Assembly: GCA_030692355.1 (NCBI GenBank)
Contig: JAUYCF010000007.1
Span: forward strand, 1 to 38,221
Source of the DNA: Thiobacillus sp.
Lineage (GTDB): Bacteria; Pseudomonadota; Gammaproteobacteria; Burkholderiales; Thiobacillaceae
Length of the DNA: 38,221 nt
Direction of reading: 5' to 3'
Below, in pieces: positions 25,919 to 34,185 of the stretch; the first letter of the stretch is position 1, and every line of letters starts with the position of its first letter. Both the position numbers and the translations under genes were made by a program. Under the pieces are notes generated by a model. The model did no database searches and was not told where the DNA came from. It saw only the letters and a program-made list of their open reading frames with translations.

Positions 25919-26792
25919 ATTCGTCAGCGATCAGGCCGCCGGACTGCGCCGCCTGCTGGGGCAGCCCGGGTTTCAGGTCATTACCGTGATGTCGGGACAG
26001 CAGGGCGCGGGCAAGACCGCCGCAACCGCCAATCTGGCGGTCGCCCTGGCGCGTTCCGGGCGCGACGTGCTCATCATCGACCAGGACCGGCATGGCCGCG
26101 GCGCCTGCGCGGCGCTGGGGCTGACGCCGCGCTATGACGTGGCGGACGTGCTCGAAGGCCGCTGCACCCTGGATGCGCTGTTGCTCAACGGCCCCGACAA
26201 TGTGCAGGTGCTGCCGATCGGCGGCGGTTTCAACCGGCTGGGGCGATTGTCCGAGCGCGACCAGGAATGGCTGGCGCAGAGCTTCAACCGCCTGCAGTGC
26301 GGCGTCGACGTGGTGCTGGTGGACATGGAAGAAGCCACCGATCCCGATGCGCTGCCGCTGGGTCTCGCCGCCTCCGAAATCATGGTGGTGCTGCCGCCCG
26401 GCGGCACGGCGATCACCCAGGGCTACACCCTGGTCAAACGGCTGGCGCACAACTTCGGCAAACGCCAGTTCCGCCTGCTGCTCAACCGCATGGAGTCGCC
26501 GGAGCAGGCGCAGGCCGTGGCGCACAATTTCGCCCACACCGCCGAGCGCTATCTGGGGGTGTCGGTCGATTATCTGGGTTATATTCCGCTGGACGAGCGC
26601 CTGACCCGTGCGGGTCATTTGCATACCTCGGTGGTGGACGCATTTCCGGTTGCGCAGTCCACCTCGCAGTTTCGCAAGCTGGCCGACGGCCTGCTGCGCT
26701 GGCCGCAGCCGCCCACCCTGGGCAGTGTCGGAGGATTCATGCAGCGCGTGATACAGGGCAGCAGCCTGGTGGACGCCTGCAGAAGGGGATAA
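25893..26792 (+). CDS. flhG: MinD/ParA-type ATPase FlhG (FleN) with altered nucleotide motifs
   Basis: 299 residues if the GTG at 25893 is used; TTG 25911 is an alternative, and neither has a clear ribosome binding site, consistent with coupling to flhF. The N-terminal DQAAGLRRL matches the DQAxxLR motif that stimulates FlhF. The P-loop reads SGQQGAGKT (34-42) rather than the deviant Walker A KGGxGKT, so the signature lysine is a glutamine. The A' motif is LIIDQDRHGRG and the switch is LVDMEEATD, also divergent. FlhG limits flagellar number through ATP-driven dimerisation; these changes question whether this one cycles normally. Confidence 0.9.
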   Translation: MKARCPLDKFVSDQAAGLRRLLGQPGFQVITVMSGQQGAGKTAATANLAVALARSGRDVLIIDQDRHGRGACAALGLTPRYDVADVLEGRCTLDALLLNGPDNVQVLPIGGGFNRLGRLSERDQEWLAQSFNRLQCGVDVVLVDMEEATDPDALPLGLAASEIMVVLPPGGTAITQGYTLVKRLAHNFGKRQFRLLLNRMESPEQAQAVAHNFAHTAERYLGVSVDYLGYIPLDERLTRAGHLHTSVVDAFPVAQSTSQFRKLADGLLRWPQPPTLGSVGGFMQRVIQGSSLVDACRRG

Positions 26793-26801
26793 TTCAGGAT
26801 C

Positions 26802-27533
26802 ATGTACACCGCAAGCGGCAAAAGCGAAAAAAGCGATCTGCTGACGCTACACATGCCCATGGTCAAGCGGCTGGCCCATCACATGATGGGGCGGCTGCCG
26901 CCCAGCGTCGAGGAAGACGACCTGGTGCAGGCCGGCATGATCGGCCTGCTCGACGCCATCAGCCGCTTCGACGAGGCGCAGAGCGCGCAGTTCGAGGCCT
27001 ATGCCATCCAGCGCATCCGCGGCTCGATGATCGACGAGCTGCGCCAGTCCGACTGGCTGCCGCGCAGCGCGCGGCAGTCGATGCGCAAGATTGAACACGC
27101 CATCGGTGCCTTGCAGCATCAGCTGGGACGCCAGCCCAGCGAATCCGAAATCGCCGCGGCCTTGAAAATCCCGCTGGCCGAATATCAGGCCATGCTGGCC
27201 GACGCGCGCGGCCACCAATTGCTGTATTTCGAGGATTTCGGCGACACCGACGAGGACGACTCCTTCCTCGACAAGCAGTCGGCGAACGAAGCCAGCATGC
27301 CCTTGCCGCAATTGCTCGACGCCAACCTGCGCGCCTGCATCATTGCCGGGATAGAAAACCTGCCCGAGCGCGAACAGCTGCTGATGTCGCTGTATTACGA
27401 ACAGGAACTCAACCTGCGTGAAATCAGCGAAGTGTTCGGCGTCACCGAATCGCGCATCTGTCAGCTGCACGGCCAGGCCATCGCGCGGTTGCGCACCAAA
27501 CTCAAGGAAGACGCATGGATCGTGGCAGCCTGA
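26802..27533 (+). CDS. fliA: Flagellar sigma factor FliA (sigma-28)
   Basis: 243 residues, normal for FliA. Region 2 (MPMVKRLAHHMMGRLPPSVEEDDLVQAGMIGLL, FEAYAIQRIRGSMIDELR), region 3 (LGRQPSESEIAAAL) and region 4 (IENLPEREQLLMSLYYEQELNLREISEVFGVTESRICQL, the -35-binding HTH) are all complete. It directs class III genes such as flagellin and stators. It starts 9 bp after flhG and overlaps motC by 19 nt. No flgM anti-sigma gene is in the window. Confidence 0.97.
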   Translation: MYTASGKSEKSDLLTLHMPMVKRLAHHMMGRLPPSVEEDDLVQAGMIGLLDAISRFDEAQSAQFEAYAIQRIRGSMIDELRQSDWLPRSARQSMRKIEHAIGALQHQLGRQPSESEIAAALKIPLAEYQAMLADARGHQLLYFEDFGDTDEDDSFLDKQSANEASMPLPQLLDANLRACIIAGIENLPEREQLLMSLYYEQELNLREISEVFGVTESRICQLHGQAIARLRTKLKEDAWIVAA

Positions 27534-28252
27534 TCGGGCTCGGCCTGGCCGGGGTCGCCATCCTCGGCGGCCAGGCGATGGAAGGCGGGAGTATCAGCCT
27601 GTTCCTGCAGCCGGCCGCGTTCGTCATCGTGGTGATCGGCACCCTGGGCGCGGTGCTGCTGCATCATCCGCTGCCGGTTTTCATGCAGGGGATTCGCATG
27701 GCGAAGTGGGTTTTTCGTCCGCCCGAGGCGGAAGCCGGTTCGCTCATCCGCCGCGTCGTCCAGTGGTCGCACACCGTGCGCCAGGAGGGCGTGCTGGCGC
27801 TGGAGAAATACGTCAACATGACCCAGGACCCGTTCCAGAAGTCGAGCCTGCAGTTGCTGATCGACGGCGCCGACGCCGACAAGCTGCGCGACACGCTCGA
27901 CGTGCAGATCGCCCATTTCGAGACGTCCGAGCGCCAGGCTGCGCGGGTATGGGAGGCGGCGGGCGGCTATGCGCCCACGCTCGGTATTCTGGGCGCGGTG
28001 ATCGGCCTGATCCACGTCATGGAAAACCTGGCGGATCCCGGCAAACTGGGCGCCGGCATCGCGGTCGCCTTTGTCGCCACCATCTACGGTGTCGGCCTGG
28101 CCAACCTGGTGTTCCTGCCGATCGCCAACAAGATCAAGTTCACCATCGCGCGTCGCGTGGCCGAGCGCGAAATCATCTGCGACGGCCTCATCGGCATTGC
28201 CCAGGGCGACAACCCCCGCATCATCGAGGCGCGTCTCAAGGGCTATCTCTGA
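27515..28252 (+). CDS. motC: Second stator subunit MotC (MotA paralogue)
   Basis: 245 residues, shorter than the MotA above. Four membrane segments: LIGLGLAGVAILGGQAM, FVIVVIGTLGAVLLHH, and the C-terminal pair YAPTLGILGAVIGLIHVM and AGIAVAFVATIYGVGLANLVFLPI, flanking a cytoplasmic loop of about 100 residues. The position after fliA and the length match MotC of the MotCD stator, which in Pseudomonas supports swarming and high-load rotation. It begins inside fliA (19-nt overlap). Confidence 0.92.
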   Translation: MDRGSLIGLGLAGVAILGGQAMEGGSISLFLQPAAFVIVVIGTLGAVLLHHPLPVFMQGIRMAKWVFRPPEAEAGSLIRRVVQWSHTVRQEGVLALEKYVNMTQDPFQKSSLQLLIDGADADKLRDTLDVQIAHFETSERQAARVWEAAGGYAPTLGILGAVIGLIHVMENLADPGKLGAGIAVAFVATIYGVGLANLVFLPIANKIKFTIARRVAEREIICDGLIGIAQGDNPRIIEARLKGYL

Positions 28253-28253
28253 T

Positions 28254-29030
28254 ATGCGAAGACGGCGCCGTATCGCCTACGATCACGACAACCACGACCG
28301 CTGGCTGATTTCCTACGCCGACTTCATCACGCTGCTGTTTGCTTTCTTCGTGGTGATGTACGCCATTTCGGCGGTCAATGAAAACAAGTTCCGCGTGCTG
28401 TCCGGCGCGCTCGGCGACGCTTTCGGCAGGTCGTCGGCGGGCGACGTCCCGGTGCCGCAACTGACGCCGGCCGCGCTGCCGCCCGAGGTCAGGCAACGCA
28501 CCCTCAAACAGCAGCAGGCGATCGAAGAGCAGGCGCACATGACCGAGGTGGCGAGCAGCCTGATGGACGTGATGGGGCCGCTGGTGAAGGAGGGCAAGGT
28601 GCGGGTGACCCAGAGCCGACGCGGCGTCAGCATCGAAATCAATGCCAACGTGCTGTTCGAGCCGGGACGCGCCGAACTGGATCCGGGCTCGCTGGAAGTG
28701 CTGCGCGCGGTGGCAGAAACCCTGAAGAACGAGCCGTTCAACCTGGAAATCACCGGCCACACCGACGTTGTGCCGATCAGCAATTCGGTGTTTGCCTCCA
28801 ACTGGGAATTGTCGGCGGTGCGCGCCAGCAGCGTGGTGCGCCTGCTGGCCGACAGCGGCATCGCGCCGGCGCGCCTGCTCGCCATCGGGCGCGAGGCCAG
28901 CAAGCCGATTGCCGCCAACGACACCGCGGAAGGGCGCGCGCGCAACCGCCGGGTCGAACTGATGATCCTGTCCGGCCTGCCGGACACGGTCGAGGAAATT
29001 CCGCTGCGGCCCGATCCGCCCCGGCCTTGA
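28254..29030 (+). CDS. motD: Second stator subunit MotD (MotB paralogue)
   Basis: 258 residues. Arg-rich N-terminus (MRRRRRIAYDHDNHD), one membrane helix with the ion-carrying aspartate (SYADFITLLFAFFVVMYAIS, Asp23), a Pro/Gln-rich linker, and an OmpA-like peptidoglycan-binding domain (ITGHTDVVPISNSVFASNW, ELSAVRASSVV). It starts one base after the motC stop. Partner of MotC; Asp with the YADF context suggests proton coupling. It ends the flagellar cluster; lon begins 60 bp further. Confidence 0.93.
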   Translation: MRRRRRIAYDHDNHDRWLISYADFITLLFAFFVVMYAISAVNENKFRVLSGALGDAFGRSSAGDVPVPQLTPAALPPEVRQRTLKQQQAIEEQAHMTEVASSLMDVMGPLVKEGKVRVTQSRRGVSIEINANVLFEPGRAELDPGSLEVLRAVAETLKNEPFNLEITGHTDVVPISNSVFASNWELSAVRASSVVRLLADSGIAPARLLAIGREASKPIAANDTAEGRARNRRVELMILSGLPDTVEEIPLRPDPPRP

Positions 29031-29090
29031 AATCCGGCCGACAGGCCCGATACTTCTAAGTCCTGTTGACCGGATTGTGAAGACCAGACC

Positions 29091-31472
29091 ATGCCCAACG
29101 ACTCCGCACTGGAAGGCGAAATCCTGCCCGATGATCGCCAGTTGCCGGCCTCCCCGGCGCTGCCGGACGAGCTCTACCTGCTGCCGCTGACCGAAAAGCC
29201 TTTTTTCCCGGCGCAAACCCTGCCGCTCTTGATGAACGAGGCGCCGTGGCTGCCGACGGTCGAGGCCATCGGCGAGACCCCGCACCACATGGTGGGCCTG
29301 GTGGTGGTCAAGCCCGACAATACCGACGACGTGAAGCGGTCGGATTTCCACAGCGTCGGCACCGTGGTGCGCATCCATCACCCGGTCCGCACCGACGGCA
29401 AGATGCAGTTCATCGCCGAAGGCGTGCGACGTTTCCGTATCGTCGAATGGCTGTCGGAGACGGTGCCCTACAAGGTCCGGGTCGACTACCCGAACGAGAC
29501 CGGCAAGCCGGACTCCGAGGAAATCCGCGCCTATTCCATCGCCATCATCAACACCATCAAGGACCTGCTGCCGCTCAACCCGCTGTATTCCGAGGAGCTC
29601 AAGTTCTTCCTCAACCGCTTCGGGCCGAACGAGCCTTCGCGCCTGACCGACTTCGCCGCCAGCCTCACCACCGCCTCCAAGCAGTCCTTGCAGGAGGTGC
29701 TGGAAGCCTTCGGCCTGAAAAAGCGCATGGAAAAGGTGCTGGTGCTGCTTAAAAAAGAGCTCGATGTGGCGCGCCTGCAGTCGGACATCCGCGAAAAGGT
29801 CGACGAGAAAATGAGCGACCAGCAGCGTGAGTTCTTCCTGCGCCAGCAGCTGAAGGCGATCCAGAAGGAACTGGGGCTCGCCAAGGACGACAAGACCACC
29901 GAGCTCGACACCTTCCGGGAGCGCATCGCCAGGCTGACGCTGCCCGAGCAGGCAAAAAAGCGCATCGACGAGGAAATGCACAAGTTCTCCCTGCTGGAGA
30001 CCGGCTCGTCGGAATACACCGTTACCCGCAATTACCTCGACTGGCTGACGGTGCTGCCCTGGGGCGTGCATACCCAGGACAAGATCGACCTCGAGCGCGC
30101 GCGCAGCATCCTCGACCGCGACCACGACGGGCTCGAGGACGTCAAGGACCGCATCATCGAATTCCTCGCCGTCGGCGCGATGCGCGGCGAAATGGCCGGG
30201 TCGATCCTGCTGCTGATCGGGCCGCCGGGTGTGGGCAAGACCTCGATCGGAAAATCCATCGCCGAGGCGCTGGGGCGCAAGTTCTACCGCTTCTCGGTCG
30301 GCGGCATGCGCGATGAAGCCGAGATCAAGGGCCACCGCCGTACCTACATCGGCGCCATGCCGGGCAAGTTCGTGCACGCGCTGAAAGAGGTGGAATCGGC
30401 CAACCCGGTCATCATGCTCGACGAGGTCGACAAGATCGGCGCCAGCTACCAGGGCGACCCCGCATCCGCCTTGCTGGAAGTGCTCGACCCCGAGCAGAAC
30501 GCCGACTTCCTCGACCATTACCTCGACGTGCGCTTCGATCTGTCGAAAGCGCTGTTCATCTGCACCGCGAATGACTTTTCCATTCCGTCGGCGTTGCTCG
30601 ACCGCATGGAAGTCATCCGCCTGTCGGGCTACATCACCGAAGAAAAAGTGGCCATCGCCAGGCACCACCTGTGGCCGCGCGTGCTCACCCGCGCCGGGCT
30701 GAAGAAAAACCAGCTCGTGATCAGCGAAGGCGCGATCCGCCATGTCATCGAGGGCTACGCGCGCGAAGCCGGCGTGCGCAACCTGGAAAAGCAGCTGGGG
30801 CGGGTGGCGCGCAAGGCCGTGGTCAAGATCCTCGGCGGCGCCGCAACGCCGATCAGGATCGGCGTCAAGGAAGTCGAGGCCTATCTCGACAAACCCGTGT
30901 TCAGCCGCGAAAAACCGATGAGCGGTGTCGGCGTGGTCACCGGTCTCGCGTGGACCTCGATGGGCGGCGCGACGCTGCCGGTCGAGGCGACCCGCGTCCA
31001 CACCCTCAATCGCGGCTTCAAACTCACCGGCAAGCTCGGCGAGGTGATGAAGGAATCGGCCGAGATCGCCTACAGCTATATCGCCTCGCACCTGAAAACC
31101 TACGGCGCCGACGCCAAATTCTACGACACCAGCTTCGTCCACCTGCACGTGCCGGAAGGCGCCACCCCCAAGGACGGCCCCAGCGCCGGCGTCACCATGG
31201 CCACCGCGCTGCTCTCCTTGGCGAAAAACGCCAAGATCAGCCGCCCGCTGGCGATGACCGGCGAACTCACCCTGACCGGCCAGGTGCTGCCGGTCGGCGG
31301 CATCCGCGAGAAAGTCATCGCCGCGCGCCGGGTCGGCATCAGCGAACTGATCCTGCCCGACGCCAACCGGCGCGACTTCGACAAACTGCCCGAGCATATC
31401 CGCGCCGGATTCACCGTGCATTACGCCAAGCGGTATCAGGATGTGGCGGCGGTGGTGTTCGGTGCGGGTTGA
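29091..31472 (+). CDS. lon: ATP-dependent protease Lon (LonA type)
   Basis: 793 residues, normal length. N-domain (1-210, [21 protein letters not shown]), a helical linker with [20 protein letters not shown], the AAA module with Walker A GPPGVGKT (377-384) and [11 protein letters not shown], and the C-terminal protease domain with catalytic Ser698 ([10 protein letters not shown]) and Lys741 (REKVIAARR), 43 residues apart as in E. coli Lon. It degrades unfolded and regulatory proteins in the cytoplasm. It has its own leader after motD and is followed by a small hairpin. No clpP, clpX or hupB is next to it, so this may be a secondary Lon copy. Confidence 0.96.
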   Translation: MPNDSALEGEILPDDRQLPASPALPDELYLLPLTEKPFFPAQTLPLLMNEAPWLPTVEAIGETPHHMVGLVVVKPDNTDDVKRSDFHSVGTVVRIHHPVRTDGKMQFIAEGVRRFRIVEWLSETVPYKVRVDYPNETGKPDSEEIRAYSIAIINTIKDLLPLNPLYSEELKFFLNRFGPNEPSRLTDFAASLTTASKQSLQEVLEAFGLKKRMEKVLVLLKKELDVARLQSDIREKVDEKMSDQQREFFLRQQLKAIQKELGLAKDDKTTELDTFRERIARLTLPEQAKKRIDEEMHKFSLLETGSSEYTVTRNYLDWLTVLPWGVHTQDKIDLERARSILDRDHDGLEDVKDRIIEFLAVGAMRGEMAGSILLLIGPPGVGKTSIGKSIAEALGRKFYRFSVGGMRDEAEIKGHRRTYIGAMPGKFVHALKEVESANPVIMLDEVDKIGASYQGDPASALLEVLDPEQNADFLDHYLDVRFDLSKALFICTANDFSIPSALLDRMEVIRLSGYITEEKVAIARHHLWPRVLTRAGLKKNQLVISEGAIRHVIEGYAREAGVRNLEKQLGRVARKAVVKILGGAATPIRIGVKEVEAYLDKPVFSREKPMSGVGVVTGLAWTSMGGATLPVEATRVHTLNRGFKLTGKLGEVMKESAEIAYSYIASHLKTYGADAKFYDTSFVHLHVPEGATPKDGPSAGVTMATALLSLAKNAKISRPLAMTGELTLTGQVLPVGGIREKVIAARRVGISELILPDANRRDFDKLPEHIRAGFTVHYAKRYQDVAAVVFGAG

Positions 31473-31473
31473 T

Positions 31474-31489
31474 CCGGCGTGAACGCCGG
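31474..31489 (+). terminator. Small hairpin directly after lon
   Basis: CCGGCG-TGAA-CGCCGG, a perfect 6-bp stem beginning one base after the lon stop. There is no T-tract, so intrinsic termination is doubtful. Confidence 0.3.
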
Positions 31490-31767
31490 GAGAGGGGCGG
31501 GGTGCGTGCTTGCTTTATCAGGCAGAAATTGGCCAGGGCGGTCACTGAGCAAGCCGAAAACTTGCGTTCCCGGCCGGCCGGTATGCCCTAATAAGCTGCC
31601 GGCGGCTGAGCTGGCATGGTTGGCAAGTCATCGGCCTTTGCCGCCGTTGACGTACAGCGCCACCGAGGTCAGCTATGCGCTGCACACCGGCCATTAGCCA
31701 TAAATATCGCTGAATGGCCGTTTTTAACTCCGGCGAATGCGTACTATCGACCTTGGCATCTTATCCT
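31490..31767. other. Gene-poor stretch between lon and the small-ORF pair
   Basis: No convincing gene on either strand. A + strand open frame ending at 31697 has a protein-like end (LPAAELAWLASHRPLPPLTY), but no start signal or recognisable family; it may be a remnant. Confidence 0.35.
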
Positions 31768-31998
31768 TCAGTCGGACGAAAAAGCCTTCATATAATCGTG
31801 CGCGCTGGCCAGCAACAAGCGCCCTGTCTCGGACAGTCGAGCATGGGGCATCACCGTCGCGTAACCGGACCAGAAGTTCCTCCGATTAGCGTCAAGATGG
31901 TCGGTTGTCTGGGCGGCTTCTTCTTCGCCCAGTTTCCCGCTCTTCAGCAATTCCGCCATCGCCCAGTGCATTCGGGCCGACACCAAGCAGGCCGGCAT
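31768..31998 (-). CDS. Small ORF downstream of the frameshifted peptide gene
   Basis: 76 residues with a protein-like helical pattern (MHWAMAELLKSGKLGEEEAAQ, LSETGRLLLASAHDYMKAF). No signal peptide, cysteine pair or known motif. It lies 21 bp after the end of the peptide gene on the same strand, so it may belong with it. No obvious ribosome binding site precedes ATG 31998. An overlapping ATG in another frame 11 nt upstream gives a poor protein. I do not recognise the family; it could also be a remnant. Confidence 0.4.
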   Translation of the reverse strand: MPACLVSARMHWAMAELLKSGKLGEEEAAQTTDHLDANRRNFWSGYATVMPHARLSETGRLLLASAHDYMKAFSSD

Positions 31999-32019
31999 TT
32001 GTGGTCATGCGTTCTTGAG

Positions 32020-32189
32020 TCAGGCATCGCTTTTTCCGAAAATTGCGCCTTTTCCGATCTTTGCCCCGATCTTCATTCGATCAGTGAGTTTTCCAATTTG
32101 CGCTCCGGTGGGGGCTGGTCGTCGCTGGCCTTGTTCAGCATCTTGAAGCCGAGCAGCTTGCTTTGATCGAGATCGAGTTTCTTGTTCAT
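32020..32189 (-). pseudogene. Frameshifted small basic peptide gene, candidate modified-peptide precursor
   Basis: ATG 32189 has a strong AAAGGGGGA 7 nt upstream. Read straight, it gives 38 residues: MNKKLDLDQSKLLGFKMLNK, then ASDDQPPPERKLENSLIE and a stop (32073). In another frame the sequence continues without interruption as TGAQIGKLTDRMKIGAKIG then KGAIFGKSDA and a stop at 32020. One extra C in the run of five C (32110-32114) would join both into a 56-residue peptide with a leader-like N-terminus and a Gly/Lys-rich basic tail. I read this as one gene broken by a 1-nt deletion, a sequencing error, or less likely a programmed shift. It lies divergent to the ATP-grasp/glycosyltransferase pair. 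Leader plus repetitive tail resembles precursors of ribosomally made modified peptides; no family confirmed. Confidence 0.55.
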
Positions 32190-32277
32190 TGGGATCCCCC
32201 TTTGTTAAGGGTAAATTCTTAATGATGTAAGCTCATCAAAATCACCAATCAATCAGTTGTCCAGCTTCCAATCCCAA

Positions 32278-34185
32278 ATGACCTCGCCCCCAGCCATTTT
32301 TGGGTACCGCGCCGCACTCCGCCAGCCGTCAGCGCTTGCAAGCTTGTTGCTTCCATTGTCCCAGGGCATCGACTATGCGCGCGTGGACGGCTGCCTGGAA
32401 AAAACCTTTGGCGTTGAAATCGAGCACGAGCCGCCGTGTCCCTGGGGTCAGGCCGTAGCACCGGTGTACTCGCTTGCGTGGCGCGTCCTGCTGGTGGCGT
32501 GCGCACTGCAGCAGGCTGCCCGCATACCCGTTTTCGAGCCCGGGCGCGTGCTGAAGATCGGGCGCGATGCCAAAAATGCATCGCTTTTCCGGGTCATGGT
32601 CGCCGTACCTTTGATCGATCATTATCCCCGCCAGAAGTTGATGGTGCTGTTTAACGCCGCCACCCAGGTGGCCAATTGGGCGACAGCACACCATGCCAAC
32701 CCGCCGAGCCCGGCAGCCCTGTATCGCTATCTGCAGGACAAAGTCATTCCGAGCCTGCGGTCCATCATGCCGGCTGGCGTTTCCACGGTCCCCATTCTTG
32801 ACGGTGCCAATCGAAACGACATTCCTTTTCGCCATCTGGGCGCGAGCGTGTTCCAGTTGGGCTGGGGGGCGCGTTCGCACTTGATGGACAGGAGCGCCGT
32901 CGATGCCGATTCGGCTATCGGCGCAAAGCTCACCCAAAACAAGCACTGGACCGCACGGCTCATCCGCACGGCCGGGTTGCCGGCACCCGAGCATCACCTG
33001 GTACGCACCCTCGCGGAAGCCGAACACGCGGCAACAGAAATGGGCTGGCCACTCGTCGTCAAGCCGGCCGACCGGGACCGTAGCGAAGGGGTGACCATCG
33101 GTATCAAGACCCTCGAGAAGCTGCGAGAAGGCTTCAACGCGGCATCTGCGTTGTCCGGCCGTATCTTGGTCGAAAGAGAGGTTCCCGGAATCTGCTACCG
33201 GTTGCTGATTGCGAACGGCAGGCTGCTCTATGTGCTTTTCCGCAAGCCCAAGGCGATCACGGGCAACGGACGACACACCCTCTCCGAGTTGCTTCAGCTT
33301 GAAGAAGCCAACACCCTGAGCAAACCGCCCTGGCGTCGCGGCAAGGTGATCAAAATGGATGCGCTGACGCTGGCCGCCGTCGTCACCCAGGGACTGGAGC
33401 CCGACTCCATACCAGATGCCGGCCAACAAGTCGCGCTACGCGACATTGAATCGTCAGAATGGGGCGGCGATTTCGGCGATGCCACTGCGCAGGTGCATCC
33501 AGACAACATTGATATCGCCGTTCGCGCTGCCAGGCTCTTCGGGCTCCGCAATGCAGGCATCGATATCATTTCAGCAGATATCGGCCGGCCATGGCACGAA
33601 AACGGGGCCATCATCAACGAGGTGAACTACGCGCCGTATTTCGTCAACCCGATCGCCAAGGCAAAACTGCCTGATTTCTTTGACGGGTTCATGGTGGGTG
33701 ATGGCCGGATACCGATAATTGCCTATGTGGGTGGCGAAGCGGCATGGCAGCAAGGCGCTTCCAGGCAGTTGGCGCTACGGGACACGGGCGTCAATTGCTA
33801 CCTGACGAATCATGTGCAAACGCTGAACGGGCGACAGGAATTGATGCCTTTGCCACAGCCAGGACTGTTTCAGCATGCACTGGCCTTGTTGATGAACCGG
33901 GACGTCGAAGCGCTGATTCTGGTGATCCAAACCGACGAACTTCTGTACGCCGGACTTCCGGTGGATCGGATCGACGAAATTCACCCATGTACCGGGGATA
34001 TCGCGGCAGGCGATGCTGACACAAAGGTTTCGGGTACGGCATTGACGACAGCGATGCTGGATTTGCTGCGGCTCTACGAAAACCAGGAGGTCCACTCAGC
34101 AGTTCAACCGATGGGTGAGCGCGTGGGTTGTGTCGACCAACCCGAGCGCCCGTTCACCACAGACGATCCAGTGCGACTGCCATGA
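32278..34185 (+). CDS. Cyanophycin-synthetase-like ATP-grasp ligase with truncated, inactive-looking Mur-ligase remnant
   Basis: 635 residues from ATG 32278; an in-frame TTG at 32257 is possible, neither has a clear ribosome binding site. Residues 1-200 are a CphA-like N-terminal region ending FRHLGASVFQLGWGARSHLM. Residues ~220-470 are the ATP-grasp fold: NKHWTARLIRTAGLPAPEHH, WPLVVKPADRDRSEGVTIGI, ILVEREVPGICYRLLIANGR, GNGRHTLSELL, GIDIISADIGRPW, and the Mg-binding IINEVNYAPYF. Residues ~476-600 follow the start of the CphA Mur-ligase domain (GRIPIIAYVGG..., AGLPVDRIDEI), but its P-loop GTNGKTTT is gone and the domain stops at about 150 residues instead of about 400. CphA polymerises Asp and Arg; this protein should catalyse only an ATP-grasp amide ligation, substrate unknown. 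It overlaps the glycosyltransferase by four bases. Confidence 0.82.
   Translation: MTSPPAIFGYRAALRQPSALASLLLPLSQGIDYARVDGCLEKTFGVEIEHEPPCPWGQAVAPVYSLAWRVLLVACALQQAARIPVFEPGRVLKIGRDAKNASLFRVMVAVPLIDHYPRQKLMVLFNAATQVANWATAHHANPPSPAALYRYLQDKVIPSLRSIMPAGVSTVPILDGANRNDIPFRHLGASVFQLGWGARSHLMDRSAVDADSAIGAKLTQNKHWTARLIRTAGLPAPEHHLVRTLAEAEHAATEMGWPLVVKPADRDRSEGVTIGIKTLEKLREGFNAASALSGRILVEREVPGICYRLLIANGRLLYVLFRKPKAITGNGRHTLSELLQLEEANTLSKPPWRRGKVIKMDALTLAAVVTQGLEPDSIPDAGQQVALRDIESSEWGGDFGDATAQVHPDNIDIAVRAARLFGLRNAGIDIISADIGRPWHENGAIINEVNYAPYFVNPIAKAKLPDFFDGFMVGDGRIPIIAYVGGEAAWQQGASRQLALRDTGVNCYLTNHVQTLNGRQELMPLPQPGLFQHALALLMNRDVEALILVIQTDELLYAGLPVDRIDEIHPCTGDIAAGDADTKVSGTALTTAMLDLLRLYENQEVHSAVQPMGERVGCVDQPERPFTTDDPVRLP

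Noticed and set aside
28236-31421. A very long antisense open frame (over 1000 codons) opposite lon and motD
   Set aside because: It mirrors the codon structure of lon and motD, has no recognisable motif and the + strand genes are certain. A GC-rich shadow frame.
31479-31697. + strand open frame after lon
   Set aside because: GTG start sits inside the lon hairpin, no ribosome binding site, no family; only the last 30 residues look protein-like.
31714-32166. + strand open frame opposite the peptide gene and 76-aa ORF
   Set aside because: No ribosome binding site, unlikely composition; the minus-strand reading has a strong site and motif-like sequence.
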